A stretch of DNA of 64,000 nt from Choricystis sp. odSpoLacu1. Lineage: Eukaryota; Chlorophyta; Trebouxiophyceae. A model generated the notes under the pieces. It was not told where the DNA came from. It saw nothing but the letters and a program-made list of their open reading frames with translations, and ran no database searches. Location of the stretch: positions 558,684 through 622,683 of the forward strand of contig OY253658.1 in the NCBI GenBank assembly GCA_958009055.1. The letters run 5' to 3'. Positions 23,396 to 34,376 of the stretch are shown here, piece after piece (position 1 is the first letter of the stretch; every line of letters starts with the position of its first letter). The translations under genes and the position numbers were made by a program.

Positions 23396-24080
23396 ATGAT
23401 CCTCCTCCCCCTCACCCCCGCCATCGCCACCGCCCTGGCCGCCGCCACCACGGCCGGCGCCCGGGTGGCGCCTCCCTCGGGCGCGCTGCCCGCGGACGCG
23501 GTGGTGACGTCGCGCGGCGGCAGCGTGGGCCTCGTGCTGGTGGCGGCCAGCGAGGAGCTGGATGAAGGCCGGTGAGAGAGAGAGAGAGAGAGGTGTGCTG
23601 GGCATTCCGAGGGTGAAACGAGGGAGTCAGACGCCAACCCCCCGCTCCCCACGCAGCCTCGCCACCGCGTGCGCCACCTTTCGCCACGTCATCCTGGCCC
23701 TGGCCCGCCCCCCCACCCCCGCCGACGATGCCGCCTGGATGGCGGCCCCGCCCACCGTGGCCGCGCGCGCGGTGGGGGGGGCCGACCGGAGGGCGCTGGG
23801 CGGGAGTGTCGCTGCACTTGCGGACGCGCTGCTCTCCACCACGCCCATCGACGCGGAGGCCGCTGAAGATGCAGTGCTGGCGGCTGCCAGCGATGCGGCC
23901 GCCGTGTCAGCCGCTGTTGCGGCGGCCGTGGGCGTGCCCCTGGGCGCGGCAACGTCGCTGGTGGCGGGGGCCGGGTCGCTGGCCGCGCTCGCGACCCAGG
24001 GCGTGCGCCACGTCACGCGCGCGAGTGGGGTGGATGAGGGGACGGTGCGGACTGTGGGTGGGTGGTTGGCGGGCGCGTGA
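23396..24080 (+). CDS. Hypothetical protein, 199 residues
   Basis: Exons 23396-23571 and 23657-24080, joined in phase 2 as Arg. Ala/Val-rich, mainly helical. I do not recognise the family. The N-terminus MILLPLTPAIATALAAATTA is hydrophobic but lacks a clear cleavage site or basic start. The C-terminal half (VSAAVAAAVGVPLGAATSLV AGAG) is Gly/Ala-rich and moderately hydrophobic, compatible with membrane association or with a senescence-domain-like amphipathic region, but I cannot support either. Splice borders and high third-position GC support a real gene. Confidence 0.5.
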
Positions 24081-24180
24081 GGAAGTGGGAGGAGAAGGCT
24101 GGTGAAAAGACAAGGGAGGCGCAGTCAAGGCAACACTCGAAAAATGAGATCGTTTTTCCTCAATCAACCCCCTCTCTCCC

Positions 24181-25293
24181 TCACACGCGCGAGTGGTTGT
24201 ACGGCTCCTTGACAAACGCGGCCGCCCGCCTGGCTGCCAAGGCCGACACAATGGCTGTGACGGCCGCGCCCGCCGCCCAGCGCGCGACAGTGGCCCCGGG
24301 CGCGCGCGCGCGCCCGCCGCGCCCGCCGCGACTGCCGCCAGCAGCAGCGCCGCCACGCTCGCGACGCGGGCCACCTGTTCAGAGCGGGCGTGCATCTCGC
24401 GGCACTCGCGGCACGTGGACAGGTGGCCCCGGCGCGACAGAGCGGCGCGCGCGGCAACAGGGTCTGACAGCAGGGCCGAGGCCTCCCCACGTCCCCACGG
24501 CCCGCCACCGCCTCACCGCCTCGCTCAGCCAACCATTTGTACAGCGCGCGCACGGGTTCGTCCGCGTCAGCGGGCACATAGTTGGCCCGCGTCCAGGCGG
24601 CGTAGTCATCGGACGCGGCGGCCGCCGCGACAGCAGCAGGGGCCGCGTCGGTCGGGGCCAATAGAGCAACGTCGCCATCAAACACGTCCGCCCCGCGCAG
24701 GTGCAGCTTCCATCGCGGCATCGTGCCAAAGATGGTGCGCGCCAGCAGGGACGCGCCCCGCTTGGGGAATGCCATGCAGAAAAACACGGAGCAAAAGCCG
24801 GGGCGGGTGGGGGTCACCAGAATCGCCAGCGTGCGCCAGGGCGAGCCGCGCGAGATGTCGGACGGGGCGTCCAGCGCCCAGGTGACGAGGGTGGGCGGCT
24901 CAAACGCGATGCGCTGGGTGGCCATGTTTTTGCCGCGCACCGACTCGTCACGGTCGGGCAGGGGGAACGTCACGCCGTGCATAGAGGCGTCCCCCGTCGC
25001 GGCGGCGGTGGCCATCGCACGCACCGACGCGGCCGCCCCAAACGGGCGCCCCGCCGCGGCGGCGGCGTCGCCGTCTTTCACGCTCGCGTGCGTGACGACG
25101 CCGGCAAACGGGCCGTTTTTGTCTCCGATGACCGACGTGTGGGCAAAGTCGAGGTGCGACGCGTCCAGACCGTTGGCCGTAAGTGCTGTCCAACTGCAAG
25201 GGACATCGTTGCGCGAGTACTGTGTGGTGGTGGTGGGGTGGGGGGGTGGAGAGAGGACGGTGAGCGACGAGGCAAAACCTACCCCCCCCCCTC

Positions 25294-25327
<34 letters not shown>

Positions 25328-26039
25328 CACATACACACACACTCACCTGGCCCATGTACAACAAAGAGCCGGACCCATCGGACGCGAGCGTCGGGTCGCT
25401 GGCGTCCACCCCAGGAATCAGAGTGGGCGACGCGGCAGCCGCGTCCACCGCCGCCGTCTCCCCATCATCCCCCCACACCCACAATAACCCTTGTGCCACC
25501 TTGACAGGCCGAGTGCGCAGGCACGCGCGCGGCGACGCGGCCGCGGTGGCTGCGCCGGACACGCCACGCCCCGAGCAGGGTTGCGGGAAGCGGGTGCACG
25601 CGCCGCCCCCCTCAAACTCCCACCCATGGTACGAGCAGGCCAGGACACCCCCCTCCACCCGCCCCTGGGACAGGGGGGCCAGCCTGTGGGGGCACGCGTC
25701 CGCGGCGGCGGCCCAGGTGGCGTTGGTGGAAAGCCAGATGACGAGGTCGTCGCCGAGCAGGGTGACTTTGGTGGGTTCGTCCACGGGCAGGTCGGCGATG
25801 ACGGCCACCGGGTAGAAGTGTTTGCGCCAGGAGAAGGGGGGGGCGGGCGTGGTGGTGGTGGTGTCGGCCGCGTCAGACGTCTGGGAGGGCGGGGGCGCAA
25901 GCGCGCGAAGCGTGGAGACGACACGCGTCGACGCGTCGTGATTTGTCGTGCTGCGGCGGGGCGCAATGCGAGGCGCGCCTTTGCCACTGCGCCGCCCGCC
26001 CGGCGCCAGGCGCACGTGGTGACCGGCGGCGACGTGCAT
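24181..26039 (-). CDS. PAO/PTC52-like Rieske oxygenase, frame broken near 3' end
   Basis: Exons 26039-25347 and 25219-24181, about 577 residues. A basic, Ser/Thr-rich leader suggests plastid import. The Rieske [2Fe-2S] ligands are CPHR ... CSYHGW. The mononuclear iron motif follows in NGLDASHLDFAH. A C-terminal CxxC (STCRECREMHARS) and two hydrophobic segments (VASVAALLLAAVAAG, GAAVTAIVSALAA) are typical of the pheophorbide a oxygenase/PTC52/Tic55 group, which act on chlorophyll-type substrates at plastid membranes. The frame changes twice: at 24485-24530, before ASALLSDPVAARAALS, and at 24296-24312 in a CG repeat. Two missing bases restore the family C-terminus ending FVKEPYNHSRV. Which member of the group it is cannot be told. 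Confidence 0.82.
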
Positions 26040-26130
26040 TGGAAAACTCTCGCGAGAATTTTCCACCGGCGGAGGAGAGGACAAGCGTTTGACAAACGAA
26101 AAACAAATAAAAAAACTGACAAACCGACTT

Positions 26131-28815
26131 TCACCCCCACGTTTCTGCCGTCGCTGCCGTCCCTCTCACCTCCGCGGCAGCCGCCTCTGCCACCTCCGCC
26201 TCCGCGTCCAGCACGGCTCGCGCAGACTTCTTGACTTGGTCTGCCGTCTTGGCAGCCCACGCCGCCCACGCTGCGCCAACAGAGGTGCCCGCTTCAACGC
26301 CACCGCCCCGCCGCCGCCGCCGCCGCGCGGGGGCCAGCAGCGCGCGCGCGATGTGCTCAGGCGCCGCCCGCGCCAACGCCGGCACACTGCTCAACCCTGC
26401 GTCCGCCAGGGCGCGGGCGCGGGCTGCGTCCAGAGGGGGAATGGCGGAAACTAGGTGGACTAAATCAGACCGACACCCGGCGGCGCACCTGTCGGCAACG
26501 CGGGCCACTGCCGCCGCGCCGAGCGTCAACCCCGCCGCCTCAGCCACCGCAGCCCCCAGCGCTGCCCGCTGACCGGCGGCAGCTTGCAGGCGCTGCAGTT
26601 CGCCGGGGGGAGGGGGCGCCGCGTCGCCCTGCGCCGAACAGACACGCGCCCAGCGGAGTGCCACGGTGGCGGGGGCTTCTTCGTCCAGCAGCGCCGCCAC
26701 AGCGGCCGCCACAAGCAGCCGCCCGTGGCAGGCATCCACCTCAGAGTCGCCCCCACCGCACCTTGCCCTGGACCGAGCGTAGGCGGCGGTGACGCCAACG
26801 GAGGCGGCGGCGGCGGTGAGTTTGGGGGGCGCGTCCGCGAGCGCGTCGGCCCACGCCGCCCACGACCGGATGCGCAGGGCGCCGGTCGCCCCCACGTCGC
26901 GAGGCAGCACCGCAAACAGCAAAGCTGTGGGTGTGTTGAGGGGGATGGGGCGGGAGAGGACGGCGACCAGGTCGTCGTGCAGGGCTTCTGCCGCCGCGGT
27001 GGGCAAGCACGCGGCCGCGACGGCCGCGCCACGCCGCGACACGCTCCACGTGATTTTGGGAGGAGGCGGCGCACCACCATCATCTTCCGACGCAAACACG
27101 CCGGTAGCTGTCGGCGCTGCCACGGCTGCCACCGTGCGGGTCAGCAGGCCGCGCGCGTGCAACGCCCACAACGCCGCGGCAGCGGCGGGCGCGACAGCGC
27201 GCGCGCTCTCCGCCGCGTGCGCGGCCAGCGTGCACCGCACCAGGGCCGCCACGTCGGCGGGAGTGGCGATGGCTCGCGCAGCTGCCTCCTCCAGCAGCAG
27301 GCGCTCGAGGGGAGGGTCGGTGGAGGGGGTGGCGGGCGCGGCGACGAGCTGCGACACGAGCGGCGGCAGCGGCGCGGTCAACAGGCTGGCCACCTCGCTC
27401 CTCGCCCCCGCCGCCTCCACCACATAGGCGGCGCCTGATGCCGCCAGGCCCGCCCGACCAGCCCAGCCATCCATCTGCAGGTAGGTGCCGCGAGACACGG
27501 GTTCCGGCCCCCCCTGCCGCAGCGAGCGCAGCACGACGCGCGCGGCAGGCAGGTTGACGCCCGCCGCCAGGGTGGACGTGCAGGCCAGGGTCAGCACGGC
27601 GCCAGCGCGGAAGGCGGCCTCCACGACGGCGCGCTCGGGGGCGGTCAGGCCGGCGTGGTGGTACGCGACGCCCCTTCGAATCGCGCCCGTCAACCTGCCA
27701 TCATCCCCGCCCTCCAGGGTGGCGGTGGCCAGCGCGTCCGCCGCAGCGCCTCGGGCAGCGGACTGGATGGCGTCAGCAGGCGGAATGAGGGGAGGGATTA
27801 GTGCGTTCGCCAGGCGCTTCGCCGTCGCTTCTGCCGCCGCCCTCGACCCACAAAACACGAGCGTGGGTGCCCGCGCCGCCACGGCTTCCGCCACCAGGGC
27901 CACCAGGCCGTCCGAGTCGCGCGCGTCGGCGGGTGCAGGACGCGGGCCGGGCGCGGCGCCAGCCCCACGCCCTTGATGAGGGGGAAGACAGCGCCTCCGA
28001 GCACTGCCGCCTCCGCAAGAGGCGTCGGCCGCTCGTCCGTCACAAACAGGCGGGCATCCAGCCACGTGGTGGCGGCGTCCAGCCCCGCCATGGTGGCCGA
28101 CATGGCGACGATCTGCAGACCGTGCGCGTAGACAGGGTTTTCGCCTTCCTCCCTGCCCGCCACCCAGCCGCCGCGCGCGCCTGCCACGCGTCTCCAGTGC
28201 AGCAGCTTGCCTAGAGCCACCTCCAGGGCAGCGCCACGCCCCGGATCAGCCACCAGGTGAAACTCGTCGACAACGAGACAAGCCAGGTCGCCCGCGCGCC
28301 GCGCCGACAGGAGCGTCGAAAACGCTGAGTTCGCCTTCTCCCCCGTCACCACGGCCACGTCTTCGCCGCCCGGGGAGAGCGGGGAGCGGGCTGCGTCCGC
28401 GCCGCCAGCGACGTAGCCTCGGACAGACCACCCGCCGGGGGCCAAGACGGCGGCAAGATGGGCCGCCTTTTCAGCCACCACAGACGCGTACGGCACCACA
28501 AACGCGGCCCTCGGCCGAGGCGCGCCCGGCGGCGCGGACGCTGCCGCCCGCACCAGGCGCCTGATGAGCAGTGTCTCTGCCACGAGCGACTTGCCTCCCG
28601 ACGTGGGCGCGGCGAACAGCAGGGACGCGCCGTCCGCCCCCGCCTCCACGGCAGCAGCTTGCCACGGGTACAGACGGGGCACGCGGCGGGCCGCGTAGGC
28701 GGCCGCGACGGCGGGGGGGACGGCCCAGGCGGTCAGGTCGAGTGGAGGGGCGGCATTGGGTTTGGGGGGCGGGCGCGGGTGCTGCGCGTTGGCGTCGTGG
28801 AGGGGGGGGGCGCAT
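26131..28815 (-). CDS. HELQ: HELQ-like SF2 DNA helicase with altered motif VI
   Basis: Ski2-like 3'-5' helicase of the HELQ/POLQ group, which acts in replication-fork and crosslink repair. About 894 residues. The Q-motif region is [16 protein letters not shown]; motif [13 protein letters not shown]; motif II DEFHLV; motif III MSATM; then [49 protein letters not shown] and motif [13 protein letters not shown] winged-helix/helical region and a helix-hairpin-helix ([20 protein letters not shown]) end the protein; no polymerase domain follows, so HELQ rather than POLQ. ATG 28815 is in frame only if the nine-base homopolymer 28802-28810 is one base shorter. A second frame change lies at about 27918-27970. 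The two cancel in total length. Confidence 0.85.
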
Positions 28816-29022
28816 GTGTGGGGTGTGTCAGGGAGGCATGGTGGGTGACGTGGGCTGGTGAGACACTCGGTGCCGAAGGGGAGGTGGGCGCCGTGTGGCG
28901 GGGCGGGCGCACGGAGAGAAAATCACGCGCAGTTTTGCTTTGCGAACAAAACGAGAAAACACCACGCCGACGACGGCCGTCTGCCCGGCTTGCATTCCAC
29001 CGCTCCCCGCCCTCCGAAAACC

Positions 29023-30549
29023 ATGCCCCCCCACCCCGCCACCACCCTCACCACCTGGCTGGCGCACGCAGGCGTCACCCTGTCCCCCTCCATCGCCGTC
29101 GTGCCCGACGGCGCCGGCGTGCGCGTGGTGGCCACCGCCCCCCTCGCCCCTGGCACCCGCCTGGCCACGCTGCCGGCGGATGCGGTGCTGAGCGCGGTTG
29201 CGTCCTGCATCGGACATGAACTGGAGGCGGCCCACATAGGGGGCGGCCTGGCGTTGGTGATGGCGGTGGCGGCAGAAACCGCGCGCGGGCGCGCGTCGCA
29301 CTGGGCGGGCTACCTGTCCACCCTCCCCTCCGGCGGGGAGCGTGTGCCCCTGCTGTGGCTGCAGGATGGACGAGACGACGAAACCGTCGCCCTGGACCTG
29401 CTGGAAGGGACTGATGCCGCCGGCCGTGCCGCAGCAGACGCAGAGGCTGTCGAAGACGACTGGCTCACCATCGCGGCCCCCTTCTCCGCCACCCTGCCCC
29501 CGCCCCTCTGCTTCACCCGGGCCCACTTCGCCGCGGCCGCCACGTGGGTCGGGTCCCGCGCCTTTGGCGTGGGCGGGGGGCACGGCCAGGCGTTGGTCCC
29601 GCTAGCCGACGCGTTCAACCACAAAGCTTCAGTGGTTGACGTCCGAGGCGGCGGGAATAGAGGGCGGAGGTTGGTGGTGGATGGCGCTTGCATGGCGGAG
29701 GAGGAGGAGGAGGGCAGCAGCAGCGAAGAGGAAGAAGAAGAAGACGAGAGCGACGCCGACGACGACGACGCACCGCCCGCCGACGACGCCACCCCCGCCG
29801 CCCCCCCCATCGCCCCCCCCCGCCTTGATGGCCTGGCCCTGCAGCTCGTCATCTGCGGCGACGATGATGACGGCGGAGGTTTAACCATCTACACCGCGTC
29901 CGCGGTTAAACCCAGGTTTGAAATTTTCAACACATACGGTGAACTGCCTAACCGCGACCTCCTGCCCAAGTACGGCTTCTGCCTGCCTGTCAACCCGTTT
30001 GACGCGGTGGCGGTGCCGGTGAAGGCGTTGCTGGAGGCGGCGGAGCACGCGATCGGCGCGCGCGCGACACGTGCGCGCGCGCGCCTTCTCTCTCGAGACA
30101 CCGACCTCCTGGACGGCGGCGACGACGCCCGCTTGGATGTGACGGGGCCAGGTGGCGGAACCTCTACCTGTGGCCCCATGCTGTCGGGCGCGTTGCGGCT
30201 GGTGGCGAGGGTGCTGTTCGATGACGGGCGCTGGACCAGCGCGGCCGACGCCGCTGCCCCCTGCTGCACCCCGCCCCCGCTCAAACGCCGCAAGCCCCAG
30301 CCTCTGGGACCGGTGTTCATCGCGGGCGGCGCGGCCGCCGACCCGCCCCTGACCCCCGCCGCGGCGGCGGGGGTGGCGGCCGCGCTGAGAACGCGGCTGG
30401 CTGTGTTGAAACCAACCAACCCGCACACAACGCCGGCGCGCCCGTCGCGCGCTGTGGCCGCTGCTCTGATGTTGAGGACAGGCGAAGCAGCCCTGCTGAC
30501 GGCCGCGATCGAGGCGACGGAGAGGGTGGCCCGCACGAGGGAGGACTAG
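29023..30549 (+). CDS. SET-domain protein-lysine methyltransferase (SETD6/LSMT-like)
   Basis: Intronless, 508 residues. Transfers methyl from S-adenosylmethionine to lysine. The N-terminal strand is VRVVATAPLAPGTRLATLPA; the split-SET core holds VPLADAFNHKASVVD and FEIFNTYGELPNRDLLPKYG F, the cofactor and active-site signatures of the Rubisco-LSMT/SETD3/SETD6 class. The C-terminal half corresponds to the substrate-binding helical domain of that class. Between these two SET motifs sits an acidic insert (about residues 225-260) of Glu/Asp/Ser runs plus a Pro/Ala linker. There is no transit peptide, so a cytosolic or nuclear site is more likely than plastid. The 5' end is 207 bases from the divergent HELQ-like gene. 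Confidence 0.88.
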   Translation: MPPHPATTLTTWLAHAGVTLSPSIAVVPDGAGVRVVATAPLAPGTRLATLPADAVLSAVASCIGHELEAAHIGGGLALVMAVAAETARGRASHWAGYLSTLPSGGERVPLLWLQDGRDDETVALDLLEGTDAAGRAAADAEAVEDDWLTIAAPFSATLPPPLCFTRAHFAAAATWVGSRAFGVGGGHGQALVPLADAFNHKASVVDVRGGGNRGRRLVVDGACMAEEEEEGSSSEEEEEEDESDADDDDAPPADDATPAAPPIAPPRLDGLALQLVICGDDDDGGGLTIYTASAVKPRFEIFNTYGELPNRDLLPKYGFCLPVNPFDAVAVPVKALLEAAEHAIGARATRARARLLSRDTDLLDGGDDARLDVTGPGGGTSTCGPMLSGALRLVARVLFDDGRWTSAADAAAPCCTPPPLKRRKPQPLGPVFIAGGAAADPPLTPAAAAGVAAALRTRLAVLKPTNPHTTPARPSRAVAAALMLRTGEAALLTAAIEATERVARTRED

Positions 30550-30591
30550 ATGTTGCAACACTGCAGAAACTAAAAACACTGTTTTTCAAAA

Positions 30592-32464
30592 TCAATCTTC
30601 ATCGACTCTCTCATACATCGGCTCCTCATTCCAGCCACCATTCACCACACTGGGATGGGGCAGCGTGACTTCGGGGGTGTGGAAGAGAATTGAGTCGACG
30701 GCTTCGACGCCCAGCGCAACTGCGTGGTCTTGGTTGCCGCACTCGTACTTCCAGCACCCAAACCTGCCACGTGCCCAGATGTCACGCTCCTGCAGCCAGG
30801 GCAAGGCTCTTGCTAACGCGTCATCCCTGCCGAGTGTGGGAGTGGGGTAGCCGTGCTCCAGCCTGGTGTGGAAGAGGGACACGATTTCCGCGTCGGGTCG
30901 GAGAAGGGTCGTCGCCACCGCGCCGCGCAGCATGGCCGCCACGACCGCAGGCCAAGTGCCGCCCGCCAGCTGCACGGGTGTCACATCCACGGGGGCGTGG
31001 GCCGCGGTCTCACACACTTCAAACATGAGGGACCAGTAGGGGCCGGGTTGAGGGGAAGCGTCGTTTTCTCCTGCGACCGGCGCGCTGCCGTCGCCGTGGC
31101 ACAGGGTCACCAGCTCCGCCCCCGCCGGCGGGCAGTTGGCATCCGCATAGTTTGAAAACACGGTGGCCCGGTAGAAGGGGGCGTCGGGTTCAAGAAAATA
31201 AAACCAGGACGCGCCGGGGAGGGGGCAGGGCCCGCGCACGCCGACCCCAATCACATGCGTCGACGAATACACCAATCCCCTTTTCAGCTCACCAGGCGCC
31301 CCCACCATGCCCAGCGTCACGTCCAACGGCAGTGTCGTGATGAGGGAGGCGTAGATGATCGTGTTTCCATCGGCCAGGGTGACGGTCTTTGAGGCAGCAT
31401 CGATCGCCACCACGCGCCGGCCGCACCGCACCCGCTCCCGCGGCAGCAGTCGCGCCACCCCCGCCCAGATGGCGCCCGTGCCCCCGATCGCGGGAAAACG
31501 AAACACGGCGTTGGGGCCCCATGAGGTGGAGGAGGAGGGAGTGGAGGGCGTGGCTTCATTTCCAGCCTCGCTGCCGCCTCGTGCCACACTCGCCGCCGCC
31601 TTGTCCAGATCCAGCCCCGCCACCCTGTCCCCCAGCCATCCCACCCCCAGCTGGGAGGGAGGACACCCCCACACCTTGGCGTTGTAGGGGCGCATGAAGG
31701 CCGCGGCCACGGGCTCCCCCATCGTTCTCACAATCCACTCGTCAAACGTGCGCGGCGGTTCGAACCCGCCTCCCGTCGCCGCCGCTTCCGCTGCCGCCAC
31801 CGCGCCCGCCAGGCAGGCCGCCGCGTCGGCGGGAGGGAGGGCGCCCAGGTTGTGTTGAAATGGATAAGGCACCCACACACCCCGCGCGCGCACAAACGCA
31901 GACCGTTTCAGTGTATTCCACTCACGCACAGCTGCCGCCACTAGTCCATCAAAGTAGGCGTAGTGCGAGTGCACGACGTGGCCCCCCATGTCGAACAGGA
32001 AGCCGTCGGGCGTGGTGGAGGTGGAGGCGAGGCCGCCAGGGGTGGAGGCCTGGTGAAAGGGAAGGGGGGGGAAAGTCGTTTGTTTTTGCTTGTGTGTGTG
32101 TGATTGTTCCTCTCTCTCTCTCTTTCACACACTTACACACGCGCCACTCACCGCTTCCAGCAGCAGCCAGTCGCTCTCCCCGTGCTGGTGCAGCCGCGTG
32201 GCGGCGCCCAGGCCGGTGGGACCGCCGCCCAGCACCAGGACGCCGACCTGTGTGGAATGGAGGGCAAGGAGGAGCTTTGTTGGCTGGTGTGTGTGTGTGT
32301 TTGGGGAGGGATACGCGGGGCGAGGGGAGGGGAGGTGCGGCATGCGAAGACCCAATCACATGCCGCCGCCGCGGCCGCGGTTGGCGGGCGGGAGGTATCC
32401 CCACACGCTGCGTCCGCACGAGCGCTTCTGCACGCACCTTGTCTGGCAGCGGCGGCTCGTCCAT
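30592..32464 (-). CDS. GLF: UDP-galactopyranose mutase, eukaryotic type
   Basis: Flavoenzyme (EC 5.4.99.9) that converts UDP-galactopyranose to UDP-galactofuranose, the donor for galactofuranose in glycans. Exons 32464-32438, 32247-32152 and 32049-30592 give 526 residues. The FAD loop GGGPTGLGAATRL is at about 16-28. The eukaryotic UGM landmarks run in order: STPGGLASTSTTPDGFLFD, GGHVVHSHYAYFD, VPYPFQHNLGALP, TFDEWIVRTMGEPVAAAFM, RPYNAKVWGCPP, NAVFRFPAIGGTGAIWAGVA, YSSTHVIGVGVRGPCP, PFYRATVFSNYADANCPP, HGYPTPTLGRDDAL and IWARGRFGCWKYECGNQDHA. It is intact and appears catalytically complete. Cytosolic by absence of a leader. Confidence 0.95.
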
Positions 32465-32536
32465 CGAGGGGGGGCAGAGAGAAAAACAGAGAGAATACCG
32501 AGTTTTTTTACGTTTCAGCCTCCTTTTTCTTCATCT

Positions 32537-34166
32537 TCACAGCACCGCCGCCCTCAACCCGTCCACATCCCCGGGCGCCCCTCCCGTCAAGTAGAAGGCG
32601 GCCACCGCTTCCTTGCCGGGAGTGAGAGGGGGGGGCGCCCCCCGGGCGGCCGCAGCGGCCGCCCAGCCCGACACGAGGGACGCCCACTCCGTCGCATCAA
32701 AGCGCGGCACCCCCACCACCGCCGCGGACGCGGCCTGCACGCGCACGCTCTTGGACGACAGCGACGACAGGGCGGCCAGGTCCACGACGCCGGGGGACGG
32801 GGCGCGGTCCAGGACGCGCAGGGACCGAACCAGGCGCAGGTCGGCGGCAGGCACATTGACGATCGCGCGCCCCCGCCCGCGCTCGGTGTAGCGGGAGGGA
32901 CCCGCCAGTGCGTCGTAGCCGTCGATGGCAAAGAGTACGGGTGTGGTGGAGGGGGAGGTGCGGAGGGCGTCGATGATGGCGACGGCTGTGTCCACCGCGG
33001 CCGTCACGTCGTCGCCTGGGTCGCTCCCCCCCTTCGAACCCCCCTTCCCGCCCTCCCCACTGTCAGGCACCAGCACTGCTGCCGCCGCCTCGGCCGCGGA
33101 CCGGCCGTCGGGCAGGCGGAGGGAGGCGAGGGCGGGGGAGTGGGCTGCGACGAGCGAAGCCAACAGCGCGCGGGCAGGCACCGGCGTGTCCCACCCGCCC
33201 GCCCCCTCGTTCCACGCGTACGCGCCCCCGGTGAGCAGGGTGGCCGGGGCCGGGACGTAGACGACGGTCCACCCCGCCGCCCGGGCGGACGCGACGGTGG
33301 ACGCGAGGGCGACTGATTTTCCAGAGCGGGGGGGGCCGGTGACAAGAAGCTGCGTGCCTCCCGCCTCGGCGCCGTCGCCACCGCCTCGGACGCGGTCCAA
33401 CAAGGCTGCCATGCTGGCCCGGTACAGCACCCTCCCCCCGCAGGAGGCCAGGGCGGAGGAGAGGGCGGCGCACCCCCCGCGCGCGGCGCCCGAGTAAGGG
33501 CCGCTAGCCGCCGCCGCCTCCGGCCCCGCTTCAGGCAGGTGGGAGGGGATGTCCACCGCCAGCCAGGCGCCCACGTCGGCGGGGCGGGGGTTGGAGGGAT
33601 CAGGGACGAGGCGCAGTTTGGGGGAGGGAGGCGGCGGCGGCGGCGACGGCGGCGACGATGGCAGCGGTCCCCCGGCCAGCGAGGGCGGCGGCGGCCGCGC
33701 CGTCCAGCGACGGGTGGTGGCGCCCCCCGCGTCGCCAGCGGCGGTGTCGGCGCGGGGCGCGCGCGGCTTGCGGTCTATAAAGCGAGGCCGCGCGTCCGAC
33801 GCCACCTGCGCACCCCCTGCCGCCGCCGCCACGGTCTTACCCTCCTCCTGTCGCGGCTTGGGGGGGCGCCCCCTGCCCCGGCCGCGCACCCGGCCGGACG
33901 GCGGCGCGTCGGCGGCGCTGGGCGGCGGCGGCGTGGTGGACAGAGAGCGCAGGCGGGTGATCGTGGGCAGGGGTGTGCATTGTCTGTGTTGGATAGTGTG
34001 TGAAAGGTGTGTTGTGTGGTTGGAGGGGCGTGCGTGGAGCGGGGACGGGGGGAGAAAAGGGGGGCGGCCGGCGTCCGGTGCATCGGGCGTGCGGAGAAAC
34101 ACACCACACACACACTCACCCGTCTGCCCCTGCGGCTCGAGCCAGGATGAGAGCGGCACGCCTCAT
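32537..34166 (-). CDS. DAP3: Mitochondrial small-subunit ribosomal protein mS29 (DAP3)
   Basis: GTP/ATP-binding protein of the mitochondrial ribosome small subunit. Exons 34166-34120 and 33983-32537 give 497 residues. The N-terminus MRRAALILARAAGADG is a typical mitochondrial presequence; a long Pro/Arg linker follows. The P-loop region reads LLVTGPPRSGKSVALASTVA, then WTVVYVPAPATLL, WDTPVPARALLASLVAAHS, a Walker B-like VLFAIDGYDALAGPS and NVPAADLRLVRSLRVL. The C-terminal segment VPRFDATEWASLVSGW and FYLTGGAPGDVDGLRAAVL matches the end of the DAP3 family. Only the first 16 residues are in exon 1. It is head-to-head with the next gene (210 bases). Confidence 0.87.
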
Positions 34167-34376
34167 TGTGTGGGGCCGCGCGCGCGCTGGTTTTGGGGAG
34201 GAGATTGCTGCTCCCCAAACCAAAAAGAAACGTCGCTTCGCTTGTGTGTTCAGTCGGCCGTCGTCTTTTCGAGACTCGGCCAATTCGTTTGCCTCTCGAC
34301 ACGCCGCGCCCGTGCGTTTCCCTCCCCAAACACACACGCACACAAAACACGCTCACACGCCCTCTCCTCTTGCCTC

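Noticed and set aside
24485..24530. A 26- or 34-base mini-intron explaining the first PAO-like frame change
   Set aside because: Far below the size of all other introns here, and the 34-base option does not restore phase.
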